A model generated the notes under the pieces. It saw only the letters and a list, made by a program, of their open reading frames with translations. It made no database searches and was not told the DNA's origin. Below, in pieces: positions 35,023-43,213 of a DNA stretch of 64,000 nt. The stretch's first letter is position 1. Each line of letters starts with the position of its first letter. Position numbers and translations under genes: made by a program. Source of the DNA: Flavivirga eckloniae (lineage in GTDB: Bacteria > Bacteroidota > Bacteroidia > Flavobacteriales > Flavobacteriaceae); NCBI RefSeq assembly GCF_002886045.1, contig NZ_CP025791.1, forward strand, positions 1,138,001 to 1,202,000, written 5' to 3'.

Positions 35023-35421
35023 ATGAAAAGACTACTATTGTTAACATTGGTTCTATGCTTTGGAAATACCTTTTATGGGCAAAGTATTTATTACAAAGGA
35101 AGTAAGATTGGTAAAATTGAAAACGATGGAGATGTTTATGTAAATGGCTCCCGTGAAGGTGAGTTCGAGTCTGATGGGGATGTTTATATAGGAGGTTGTA
35201 AAATCGGTAAGATTGAAAGTGATGGTGACGTATACAAAAAAGGGGCAAAAATTGGTAAAATTGAATCTGATGGCGATGTATACATGAAAGGTTCAAAGAT
35301 AGGTAAAGTTGAAAATGATGGAGATGTTTATTATAAAGGAAGTAAAATTGGTAAATGCGAAGATGGTAATCGTAAATGGACCGCAGGATTCTTCTTTTTC
35401 TTTTTCAAGGATGCTTATTAG
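35023..35421 (+). CDS. Small secreted 16-residue-repeat protein (beta-flower-like)
   Basis: 132 residues. A signal peptide (1-20, ending FYGQS) is followed by five and a half tandem copies of a 16-residue unit (GSKIGKIENDGDVYVN, GSREGEFESDGDVYIG and so on), about residues 26-115. Each unit has a G-x-K-I-G-K turn and a D-G-D-V-Y strand, so a closed five-bladed beta ring is a plausible fold; short repeat proteins of this kind in Bacteroidota have been called beta-flower proteins. The C-terminal stretch FFFFFFKDAY is strongly hydrophobic. Function unknown. It is convergent with mazG. Confidence 0.8.
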   Translation: MKRLLLLTLVLCFGNTFYGQSIYYKGSKIGKIENDGDVYVNGSREGEFESDGDVYIGGCKIGKIESDGDVYKKGAKIGKIESDGDVYMKGSKIGKVENDGDVYYKGSKIGKCEDGNRKWTAGFFFFFFKDAY

Positions 35422-35447
35422 ATATATGTGAGATATTACATCAAACC

Positions 35448-36221
35448 TTAAAGCTTCTTAGCCTCCTCCCAAAATACATCCATTTCTGCTAAAGACATAT
35501 CTTTTAAAGGCTTATTAATGGCCGTAGCCTTTTCTTCTAAGTATTGAAATCGTTTTGAGAACTTTTTATTGGTTCGTTCTAAAGCGTTTTCTGGGTTTAT
35601 ATTTAAAAATCTAGCATAGTTTACCATAGAAAACATAACATCTCCAAATTCGCTTTCTATAGCGTCTTGATTACCAGATTGTACCTCTGCTTTAAATTCG
35701 GCCAACTCCTCCTCTACTTTTTCCCAAACTTGATTAGGCTCTTCCCAATCGAAACCAACTCCGGCTACCTTTTCCTGAATTCTATTAGCTTTTACTAATG
35801 CAGGTAAACTTTTGGGCACACCTTCTAAAACACTTTTTTTACCTTCTTTTAGCTTTAAATTTTCCCAATTTCGTTTAACATCTTCCTCGTTCTCAACTTT
35901 TACATCGCCATAAATATGCGGGTGTCTGTTAATTAGTTTTTCGCAAATACTATTGCAAACATCGGCAATATCAAAATCGTTAGTTTCACTTCCTATTTTT
36001 GAATAAAAAACAATGTGCAACAACACATCCCCCAACTCTTTTTTTATTTCATCCAGATCGTTATCCAAGATAGCATCTCCTAACTCATAAGTTTCTTCAA
36101 TAGTCAAATGACGAAGCGTTTCCATGGTTTGTTTTTTATCCCATGGGCATTGCTCACGAAGTTCATCCATTATGGTTAACAGTCTATCGAAGGCTTTAAG
36201 TTGGTCTTGTCTGGAATTCAT
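35448..36221 (-). CDS. mazG: Nucleoside triphosphate pyrophosphohydrolase
   Basis: 257-residue MazG, which hydrolyses NTPs and dNTPs to monophosphates and pyrophosphate and can lower (p)ppGpp signalling under starvation. Two MazG-fold halves are visible. The N-terminal half (about 10-105) has QCPWDKKQTMETLRHLTIEETYELGDAI and the metal-binding EIKKELGDVLLHIVFY. The C-terminal half (about 150-245) has VEEELAEFKAEV and the second EFGDVMFSMVNYARFLNINPENALERTNKKF. Length is normal. It is transcribed toward the beta-flower-like gene, 26 bp apart, without a visible terminator between them. Confidence 0.96.
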   Translation of the reverse strand: MNSRQDQLKAFDRLLTIMDELREQCPWDKKQTMETLRHLTIEETYELGDAILDNDLDEIKKELGDVLLHIVFYSKIGSETNDFDIADVCNSICEKLINRHPHIYGDVKVENEEDVKRNWENLKLKEGKKSVLEGVPKSLPALVKANRIQEKVAGVGFDWEEPNQVWEKVEEELAEFKAEVQSGNQDAIESEFGDVMFSMVNYARFLNINPENALERTNKKFSKRFQYLEEKATAINKPLKDMSLAEMDVFWEEAKKL

Positions 36222-36404
36222 TTTAGAAATTTTTGTAAAAATACAATTTTGACAGCCTTAAATTGATAATAATTTATTCAAAAGCAATTAACAAATAATT
36301 TGTCCCCAAAAATTTAGTAGGAGCATTAAATACATTGTTTGATGTTGTAAGAAAAATACATTAACTTCGTTTAACAACCGATAAAGGTCATTAAAAACGA
36401 CTTA

Positions 36405-36412
36405 TATTTTTG
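36405..36412 (+). promoter_or_regulatory. Bacteroidota -7 promoter box upstream of the frameshifted C1-like gene
   Basis: TATTTTTG, an exact TAnnTTTG match ending 18 bp before the ATG at 36431. An intervening ATG at 36418 opens only a 3-codon frame. Confidence 0.55.
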
Positions 36413-36430
36413 CATCATGGGGAATTAAAA

Positions 36431-36583
36431 ATGGAAGAAGATATTGAAAAAGTATTAGAAGAGAATAAGCTTTTAAAGAGTAAGCTCAAAGATTATGAAA
36501 CTCTTGAGGAGGAGTTGATGGCTAAAAGAGTATTTGAAAAAGCTAAAAAAAACTTGTTCAATGGTACACAATTGGAGGAATAA
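36431..36583 (+). CDS. N-terminal 50-codon part of a frameshifted membrane-anchored C1-like protein
   Basis: This short ORF begins MEEDIEKVLEENKLLKSKLKD and is a charged amphipathic, probably coiled-coil, segment ending in TQLEE. It stands 18 bp after a promoter box with a well-placed ATG. At codons 39-41 it runs through A AAA AAC (36547-36553). A -1 slip there continues as KKLVQWYTIGGITLFVIGLFGIK, giving a transmembrane helix and then the papain-like ORF that otherwise has no ATG. I therefore read it as the 5' part of one gene. Without slippage it would yield a 50-residue peptide. Confidence 0.7.
   Translation: MEEDIEKVLEENKLLKSKLKDYETLEEELMAKRVFEKAKKNLFNGTQLEE
36547..36553 (+). other. Candidate -1 frameshift slippery heptamer A_AAA_AAC
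   Basis: The bases AAAAAAC lie in the frame A AAA AAC within an eight-A run. A slip by one base puts translation into the frame of the downstream ORF, which is open from 36547 onward. No convincing stimulatory stem-loop or internal Shine-Dalgarno was recognised. An 8-A run is also a common site for real indels, transcriptional slippage or sequencing error. Confidence 0.55.
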
Positions 36584-36585
36584 CC

Positions 36586-37491
36586 TTGTTTGTGATAGGG
36601 CTATTTGGAATTAAATCAGTTATTGACTATTCAAAAGAAATTGCTCAAAAGAGACTTAACGAAATTACAGAAGAACAGCTAAATCAGCTTTTACGGAATG
36701 AAACAGAAAACCAAGTAGCCACTCTTTTAAACTCAAAACAATCGATAATTGAAAGCCAATTAGAGGTATATACTAGACAGAAAATTTCCGAAATTAATAT
36801 CTCAACATCCCCAATTTCTGGATCAAGAAATACAATTTTAGACACTACAGTTGTTAGCGATATAAAAAGTAATGTTGATCATTCTAGCGATTATGGAATT
36901 GTTAAAGATCAAGGTTCAGAAGGTTCAACAGTAGCATTTGCGGTTACATCAGCCATAGAATTTTTATACTTAAAAAAGCAATCACTTAAGATAGATTTGA
37001 GTCCTAGATACTTATACAATAATATTAATAATGGACAGGATTATGGTGCTACTTTCGTTGATGCTTTTAATTTTTCTATAAAAACGGGAATTATAGAAAG
37101 TAGGTTTTGGGAATATAAGCCAGGGGAATATAAGCTAAAACCTCCCTCAGAGTCAAAAGATAAAAGACATTTTAAAATAAAATATTTCAGAAGAACTTCT
37201 AGTTCTATAGAAGAAACCAAGAATCTTCTAAATATAAATAAGGCTATTGTGTCAGGTTTGATTATTTATCAATCAAATTACAATAATAAGAATGGACTAA
37301 TGACTTACCCGAAAGTTGATGAACAACCTATGGGTGGACATGCTATTTGCTTGGTAGGATATGATGATAATAAACAACTTATCAAGTTTAAAAATTCATG
37401 GGGTAAAAATTGGGGTGATAATGGATATGGATATATAAGTTATGCAGATTTTGAAAAACTAGTAAAAGAATCATACTTAATCGAAATATAA
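36586..37491 (+). CDS. C1 (papain)-family peptidase-like protein with catalytic Cys replaced by Thr
   Basis: From the TTG at 36586 the frame gives 301 residues. It begins inside a membrane helix (LFVIGLFGIKSVI), continues with a coiled-coil stretch (about 15-70), then a papain fold (about 100-300). Compared with papain, the oxyanion glutamine is kept (KDQGSEGSTVAF, Q109). The cysteine of GSCWAF is threonine (T115) and the CG disulfide cysteine is glutamate. The histidine (GGHAICLVGYDD, H252) and asparagine (FKNSWGKNWGDNGYGYI, N270) are kept. It is probably a non-catalytic binding protein, membrane-anchored. The natural N-terminus is likely the ATG at 36431 joined by a -1 shift. The gene stands alone between mazG and a terminator. 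Confidence 0.8.
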   Translation: MFVIGLFGIKSVIDYSKEIAQKRLNEITEEQLNQLLRNETENQVATLLNSKQSIIESQLEVYTRQKISEINISTSPISGSRNTILDTTVVSDIKSNVDHSSDYGIVKDQGSEGSTVAFAVTSAIEFLYLKKQSLKIDLSPRYLYNNINNGQDYGATFVDAFNFSIKTGIIESRFWEYKPGEYKLKPPSESKDKRHFKIKYFRRTSSSIEETKNLLNINKAIVSGLIIYQSNYNNKNGLMTYPKVDEQPMGGHAICLVGYDDNKQLIKFKNSWGKNWGDNGYGYISYADFEKLVKESYLIEI

Positions 37492-37580
37492 AATCACTGG
37501 CAGCCTTACTTCTAATAAAAAAGCAAAATAACACTCGTTTAAACAAGCCACTAGCCAAGAGTTTAGACTGAGAATAAAAA

Positions 37581-37613
37581 AGACCTGTCAGGTTTTAAAA
37601 ACCTGACAGGTCT
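37581..37613. terminator. Bidirectional terminator between the C1-like gene and acnA
   Basis: A nearly perfect 33-bp palindrome with a 16-bp stem (AGACCTGTCAGGTTTT arm) separates two convergent genes and ends in T-rich sequence on both strands. Palindromes with this ACCTGACAGGT core recur in flavobacterial genomes. Confidence 0.8.
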
Positions 37614-37634
37614 CTACAAAAACTTAAACCTTAA

Positions 37635-39902
37635 TTAAGCGTTTTGTTTCTTAATCAAATTCAATGCAGAACCTTCTTTAAACCATTCTATCTGAGAATC
37701 GTTGTACGTATGGTTCAATTTAATTTCATTTTTACTACCGTCTGCATGTACAACTTCTAATGTTAGTTGCTTGCCGGGAGCAAATGCATTTAAATCTAGG
37801 AAGTTAAAGGTATCGTCTTCTTGAATTAAGTCGTAATCTGTCTCATTAGCAAATGTTAACCCTAACATCCCTTGCTTTTTAAGGTTTGTTTCATGAATTC
37901 GGGCAAACGACTTTACGATTACAGCTGCTACACCCAAGTGCCTTGGTTGCATGGCGGCGTGCTCGCGAGAAGATCCTTCTCCATAGTTATGATCACCAAC
38001 AACAATCGTTTTTATGCCTTCCTTTTTATATGCTCTTTGCACATCTGGTACGCCTCCGTAATCGCCTGTCAATTGGTTTTTAACAAAGTTTGTTTTTTGG
38101 TTAAAGGCATTTACTGCTCCAATCAACGTATTGTTAGCTATATTATCTAAATGACCACGGAAACGTAACCAAGGTCCCGCCATAGAAATATGGTCTGTAG
38201 TACACTTACCAAATGCTTTAATTAATAGTTTAGCACCAGTAATAGTATCTCCAAGAGGTACAAAAGGTGTTAATAATTGTAAGCGCTCCGAATCGTCTTT
38301 TACAACCACATTAACTCCGCTACCATCTTCAACTGGTTCTAAATAGCCATTATCTTTTACATCAAAACCTTTTGGAGGTAATTCCCATCCTGTTGGTTCA
38401 TCTAACATCACCTCTTCTCCATTTTCGTTGATAAGCTTATCTGTTAATGGATTAAAATCCAAACGTCCAGCAATAGCTATCGCGGCTGTTAATTCAGGTG
38501 AAGCAACAAATGCATGTGTATTTGGATTACCATCCGCACGTTTAGCAAAGTTTCTGTTAAACGAATGCACTATGCTGTTTTTAGGTGCATTTTTTGGATC
38601 GCTATATCTAGCCCATTGCCCTATACATGGCCCACAGGCATTCGTAAATATTTTGGCTTCTAATTTTTCGAATACTTCTAAAATACCATCGCGCTCTGCA
38701 GTAAAACGTACTTGCTCTGAGCCCGGATTAATACCAAACTCAGCTTTTGTTTTTAAGCCTTTATCTAAAGCTTGTTGGGCAATTGATGATGCGCGCGACA
38801 AATCTTCGTAAGATGAATTGGTACAAGACCCTATTAAGCCCCATTCTACTTTTAATGGCCATTCATTTTCAGTTGCTTTTTTGGTCATATCTGAACCAAC
38901 CTGAGTAGATAAATCTGGAGTAAATGGTCCGTTTAAAAGTGGCCCAAGTTCAGATAAATTTATATCAATAACCTGATCAAAATACTGTTCTGGATTCGCG
39001 TATACTTCGTCATCTGCAGTTAGATAATCTCTAACTTCATTAGCAGCATTAGCCACATCTGCTCTGTCTGTAGCTCGTAAATAACGATCCATAGATTCAT
39101 CATAGCCAAACGTAGATGTGGTCGCACCAATCTCTGCGCCCATGTTACATATAGTTCCTTTACCTGTACACGACATTGCTATTGCTCCCGGACCAAAATA
39201 TTCAACTATTGCCCCGGTTCCTCCCTTTACAGTAAGAATTTCGGCTACTTTTAAAATCACGTCTTTCGGAGCTGTCCAACCAGATAGTTTTCCTGTTAAT
39301 CGTACACCAATTAATTTAGGGAATTTTAACTCCCAAGCCATACCTGCCATAACATCTACGGCATCGGCTCCACCAACACCAATAGCAACCATTCCTAGTC
39401 CGCCAGCATTTACGGTATGTGAATCTGTACCAATCATCATCCCTCCAGGGAATGCATAATTTTCTAATACCACCTGATGGATAATACCGGCTCCTGGTTT
39501 CCAGAAACCTATACCATATTTATCAGAAACGGACTCTAAGAAGTTAAAAACTTCACTACTAACATTGTTAGCGTGTTTTAAATCTACAGCCGCTCCTACC
39601 TTTGCTTGAATTAAGTGATCGCAATGCACCGTTGTTGGCACTGCGACTTTAGATTTTCCAGCTTGCATAAATTGCAATAAAGCCATTTGCGCCGTAGCAT
39701 CCTGACATGCAATTCTATCTGGTGCAAAATCCACATAATCTTTTCCTCTTTCAAAGGCCTTGGTAGGTGTACCATCCCAGAGGTGATTGTACAATATTTT
39801 TTCAGAAAGTGTTAGTGGTCGTCCAACAATTTCTCGGGCAGCATCTACGCGGTCTTTCATTTTAGCGTAAACCCCTTTTATCATATCAATATCAAATGCC
39901 AT
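37635..39902 (-). CDS. acnA: Aconitate hydratase (AcnA/mitochondrial type)
   Basis: 755-residue [4Fe-4S] aconitase interconverting citrate and isocitrate in the TCA cycle, closest in length and pattern to the mitochondrial-type enzyme. The N-terminal iron-sulfur domains show [47 protein letters not shown], and the cluster cysteines in [13 protein letters not shown] and [10 protein letters not shown]. The C-terminal swivel domain carries [10 protein letters not shown] and [18 protein letters not shown]. It is 253 bp downstream of acnB on the same strand, separated by an inverted-repeat element. Confidence 0.94.
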   Translation of the reverse strand: MAFDIDMIKGVYAKMKDRVDAAREIVGRPLTLSEKILYNHLWDGTPTKAFERGKDYVDFAPDRIACQDATAQMALLQFMQAGKSKVAVPTTVHCDHLIQAKVGAAVDLKHANNVSSEVFNFLESVSDKYGIGFWKPGAGIIHQVVLENYAFPGGMMIGTDSHTVNAGGLGMVAIGVGGADAVDVMAGMAWELKFPKLIGVRLTGKLSGWTAPKDVILKVAEILTVKGGTGAIVEYFGPGAIAMSCTGKGTICNMGAEIGATTSTFGYDESMDRYLRATDRADVANAANEVRDYLTADDEVYANPEQYFDQVIDINLSELGPLLNGPFTPDLSTQVGSDMTKKATENEWPLKVEWGLIGSCTNSSYEDLSRASSIAQQALDKGLKTKAEFGINPGSEQVRFTAERDGILEVFEKLEAKIFTNACGPCIGQWARYSDPKNAPKNSIVHSFNRNFAKRADGNPNTHAFVASPELTAAIAIAGRLDFNPLTDKLINENGEEVMLDEPTGWELPPKGFDVKDNGYLEPVEDGSGVNVVVKDDSERLQLLTPFVPLGDTITGAKLLIKAFGKCTTDHISMAGPWLRFRGHLDNIANNTLIGAVNAFNQKTNFVKNQLTGDYGGVPDVQRAYKKEGIKTIVVGDHNYGEGSSREHAAMQPRHLGVAAVIVKSFARIHETNLKKQGMLGLTFANETDYDLIQEDDTFNFLDLNAFAPGKQLTLEVVHADGSKNEIKLNHTYNDSQIEWFKEGSALNLIKKQNA

Positions 39903-39998
39903 AAAAGTGTATTATTATTTTTGCTTAAGTGCTCCACCAAGATACAAAATATGTACACGATTGAAAAACAGAAAATCGCTCCTGCATAAACGTAAAAA

Positions 39999-40126
39999 AG
40001 GCTGTCTAAAAAGTTTTTTAATTGTCATTTTGAGCGCAGTCGAAAAATCTCAATACCCTAATAAACAAATGTTTAATTTTTAAGAGATTCTTCACTATGT
40101 TCTGAATGACACTTTTTAGACAGCCT
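39999..40126. mobile_element. 128-bp MITE-like inverted-repeat element between acnB and acnA
   Basis: Perfect 16-bp terminal inverted repeats (AGGCTGTCTAAAAAGT at 39999-40014, complement at 40111-40126) enclose imperfect inner arms of about 28 bp (GTCATTTTGAGCGCAGTCG and the opposing GAATGAC). The element has no ORF. The words match dispersed flavobacterial repeats of the TGAGCGCAGTCGAA type. The transcript of either strand would fold into one long hairpin. It lies in the acnB-acnA leader, where it could cut or stabilise the mRNA. Confidence 0.6.
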
Positions 40127-40155
40127 CCTTCTTTTTATAATGGTTTAACTTTAAA

Positions 40156-42930
40156 TTACATTACTAACTGTTTCTGCGATGGCTTGAATTTAGTTAATAC
40201 GATGCCTTCAACAGCCTTTTCATATTCTTCCATAGTAGGTGTTCTACCTAATATTGTAGACAACACTACTACTGGTGTTGATGATAATAAGGACTCTCCC
40301 TTTTTCTCTCCAGAATCTTTAACAACCCTTCCCTGGAATAAACGTGTAGATGTAGCCATTACAGTATCACCTGGTTCAGCTTTTTCTTGGTTACCCATAC
40401 ATAAGTTACATCCTGGACGCTCTAGGTACAGCATGTTTTCATATTTAGTACGTGCTAATCCTTTTGGAGCATTATCATCAAATTCAAAACCTGAGTATTT
40501 TTGTAACACTTCCCAATCGCCTTCTTCTTTTAACTCGTCAACAATATTATATGTCGGTGGTGCAACTACCAATGGTGCGTTAAACTCAACTTTACCCTGT
40601 TGCGCCTCAATGTTCTTTAACATTTGAGCTAAAATTTTCATATCGCCTTTGTGAACCATACAAGATCCTACAAATCCTAAATCTACTTGTTTAGTGCCTC
40701 CATAATAAGATAATGGTCTAATGGTATCGTGGGTATAACGCTTAGAAACATCTTCGTTGTTTACATCTGGATCCGCAATCATTGGTTCTGCAATCTCATC
40801 CAAATCTATCACAACCTCTGCATAGTACTCAGCATTAGCGTCTGGTCTTAAAGCTGGTTTAATTCCGGTTTTCACCTCTTGAATTCTCGTATTAGCTTTA
40901 TCAACTAAGCCTTGCAACACCTGCTTATCGTTATCCATGCCTTTTTTAATCATGATTTCGATACGATCTCTAGCAATCTCTAACGATTCGATTAGCGTTT
41001 CGTCTTCCGAAATACAGATAGATGCTTTCGCCTTCATTTCTGCCGTCCAATCTGTAAATGTAAAGGCTTGATCTGAGGTTAAAGTACCAATATGTACCTC
41101 AATAACTCTTCCTTGGAATACGTTTTCACCAGCATACTGCTTTAGCATTTGTTGTTGTGTAGCGTGAACCACATCACGGAAGTCCATGTAACTTCTCATA
41201 TTTCCTTTAAACGTTACTTTTACAGACTGTGGAATTGGCATAGTAGCCTCACCAGTTGCCAAGGCTAAGGCTACTGTTCCTGAATCTGCTCCAAAAGCAA
41301 CTCCTTTAGACATACGTGTGTGAGAATCTCCACCAATAATGATATCCCAATCTCCTACTGTAATATCATTTAATACTTTATGAATGACATCGGTCATAGC
41401 ATGGTATGCTCCTTTTGGATCACGTGCTGTAATTAACCCGAAGTCGTTCATAAACTTCATTAACTTTGGAATATTAGCTTTAGACTTATCATCCCAAACA
41501 GACGCTGTATGACACCCAGACTGGTAAGCACCATCTACAATTGGAGAAATAATTGTGGCAGCCATCATCTCTAATTCCTGCGACGTCATTAATCCTGTAG
41601 TATCTTGAGACCCTACAATATTTACTTCAACACGAACATCTGAACCGGCATGTAATGTTTTACCTGGGGTACTTCCCACAGCATTCTTATTGAATATTTT
41701 TTCTACTGCTGTTAAGCCTTGTCCTTCAATAGAAATCTCTTTTGAAGTAGCATACACTTGAGGCACATCAATTCCTAATGTTTTAGCCGCAAATGTTTGT
41801 AATTTTTTACCGAAAACAACTGCATAAGATCCACCTGCTTTAATGAACTCCATTTTTTGTGGCGTTAATGCCGCAGAAATATCCTTTAATTCTTGGTCTC
41901 CGTTATAAAGTTTCTTTGTCTTTGTATTAATGGTAAGAACGGTTCCTGTTTCAACAGAATATTCTTGTTTTAAAATTGGTTCTCCATCTTCGTCAACAAT
42001 AGTATTTCCTTCGGCATCTTTTTGCTTTACCCAGTTTTTTAAATCGATACCGATACCTCCTGTTACGCCAACAGTGGTTAAAAAGATTGGAGAAATTCCA
42101 TTTGTTCCTGCAATTACTGGCGCAATGTTTATGAATGGTACGTAAGGACTTGATTCAACGCCTGTCCATAAAGCTACGTTATTTACACCAGACATTCTTG
42201 AAGACCCTACTCCCATGGTTCCTTTTTCTGCAACCAACATAACACGTTTATCTGGATGTTGTTCTTTAAGCGCTAAAAGCTCTTTTTGCATGTCTTTATT
42301 GTGCTCGAAAATAGACTGACCATGTAATTCTCTATCTGATCTGGAGTGTGCATCTGCACCTGGCGATAATAAATCTGTAGAAATATCACCTACTCCTGCA
42401 ATGAAAGTTACTATTTGAATTTCTTCTTCAACCTCTGGTAACTTTGTAAAGAATTCCGCTTTAGCGTAACTTTCAATAACTTCTTTAGCTATAGGGCTTC
42501 CTGCTTTCATCGCACTTTCTAACCTTTCCGTATCAGCTTCGTATAAAAACACCTGCGTCTTCAATACTTTAGCAGCTTCTTCTGCAATTGCTGCATCATC
42601 TCCCAAAGCTAAATCAAGAAGTACCCCGATAGATGGTCCACCTTTCATATGAGATAATTGCTCAAATGCAAAGGTTGGTGTGATTTCTTTAACTACCGAT
42701 TCACCAAGAATAATTTCCTTTAAAAATTTTGCCTTTACTCCAGCAGCACTTGTGGTTCCTGGCAAGGTATTATAAATAAAGAATTTAAGAGAATCTTCAC
42801 GGTGCGCATTATTGGTATCTTTTATTTGCGTGATAATCTCGCTTAATAATTCAGCACCATCAATTGGCTTAGGGTGTAACCCTTGAGCTTTTCTTTCTTC
42901 AATTTCCTTAACGTAATCGTTGTAGTTCAT
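40156..42930 (-). CDS. acnB: Bifunctional aconitate hydratase 2/2-methylisocitrate dehydratase
   Basis: 924-residue AcnB-type aconitase, a TCA-cycle [4Fe-4S] enzyme that can also dehydrate/hydrate in the methylcitrate pathway. The N-terminal HEAT-like AcnB domain (about 1-160) is followed by the swivel domain (about 165-380) with ADAHSRSDRELHGQSIFEHN and GVGSSRMSGVNNVALWTG. The catalytic domains carry IIGGDSHTRMSKGVAFGADSGTVALALATGEATMPIP and the cluster ligands in LGFVGSCMVHKGDM and LERPGCNLCMGNQEKAEPGD. Length is close to the family (about 865) plus insertions. It precedes acnA on the same strand. Confidence 0.95.
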   Translation of the reverse strand: MNYNDYVKEIEERKAQGLHPKPIDGAELLSEIITQIKDTNNAHREDSLKFFIYNTLPGTTSAAGVKAKFLKEIILGESVVKEITPTFAFEQLSHMKGGPSIGVLLDLALGDDAAIAEEAAKVLKTQVFLYEADTERLESAMKAGSPIAKEVIESYAKAEFFTKLPEVEEEIQIVTFIAGVGDISTDLLSPGADAHSRSDRELHGQSIFEHNKDMQKELLALKEQHPDKRVMLVAEKGTMGVGSSRMSGVNNVALWTGVESSPYVPFINIAPVIAGTNGISPIFLTTVGVTGGIGIDLKNWVKQKDAEGNTIVDEDGEPILKQEYSVETGTVLTINTKTKKLYNGDQELKDISAALTPQKMEFIKAGGSYAVVFGKKLQTFAAKTLGIDVPQVYATSKEISIEGQGLTAVEKIFNKNAVGSTPGKTLHAGSDVRVEVNIVGSQDTTGLMTSQELEMMAATIISPIVDGAYQSGCHTASVWDDKSKANIPKLMKFMNDFGLITARDPKGAYHAMTDVIHKVLNDITVGDWDIIIGGDSHTRMSKGVAFGADSGTVALALATGEATMPIPQSVKVTFKGNMRSYMDFRDVVHATQQQMLKQYAGENVFQGRVIEVHIGTLTSDQAFTFTDWTAEMKAKASICISEDETLIESLEIARDRIEIMIKKGMDNDKQVLQGLVDKANTRIQEVKTGIKPALRPDANAEYYAEVVIDLDEIAEPMIADPDVNNEDVSKRYTHDTIRPLSYYGGTKQVDLGFVGSCMVHKGDMKILAQMLKNIEAQQGKVEFNAPLVVAPPTYNIVDELKEEGDWEVLQKYSGFEFDDNAPKGLARTKYENMLYLERPGCNLCMGNQEKAEPGDTVMATSTRLFQGRVVKDSGEKKGESLLSSTPVVVLSTILGRTPTMEEYEKAVEGIVLTKFKPSQKQLVM

Positions 42931-43213
42931 AAAAAGTTATTTCAATGTTAAACTAGCTTGACAACAATCTTATGAGAGGAATAGCTTCGACACCTTAATA
43001 TTATAAGTGTATTTTCCTGTCATCATATCGATGTCAATGCCATAGATATTTTTTAGTTTTTGTTTTTTTACAAAGTCATGCAAATTACAAAATAAACTAT
43101 GCATTTCAATATCCAGTAATACTAATTTATTATAGTAGCATTTTTAATTATTATGATTTGTGTTTTTATCATTTTTAGTTCATCAAAAATGACGATTTTG
43201 CAAGTATGACATG

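Noticed and set aside
36418-36429. ATG upstream of the frameshifted gene
   Set aside because: It opens only three codons before a stop; the ATG at 36431 gives the long frame.
36431-37491. C1-like protein as a toxin or phage-defence effector
   Set aside because: No partner immunity gene, mobile-element context or defence genes are visible, and the catalytic Cys is absent; no support beyond novelty.
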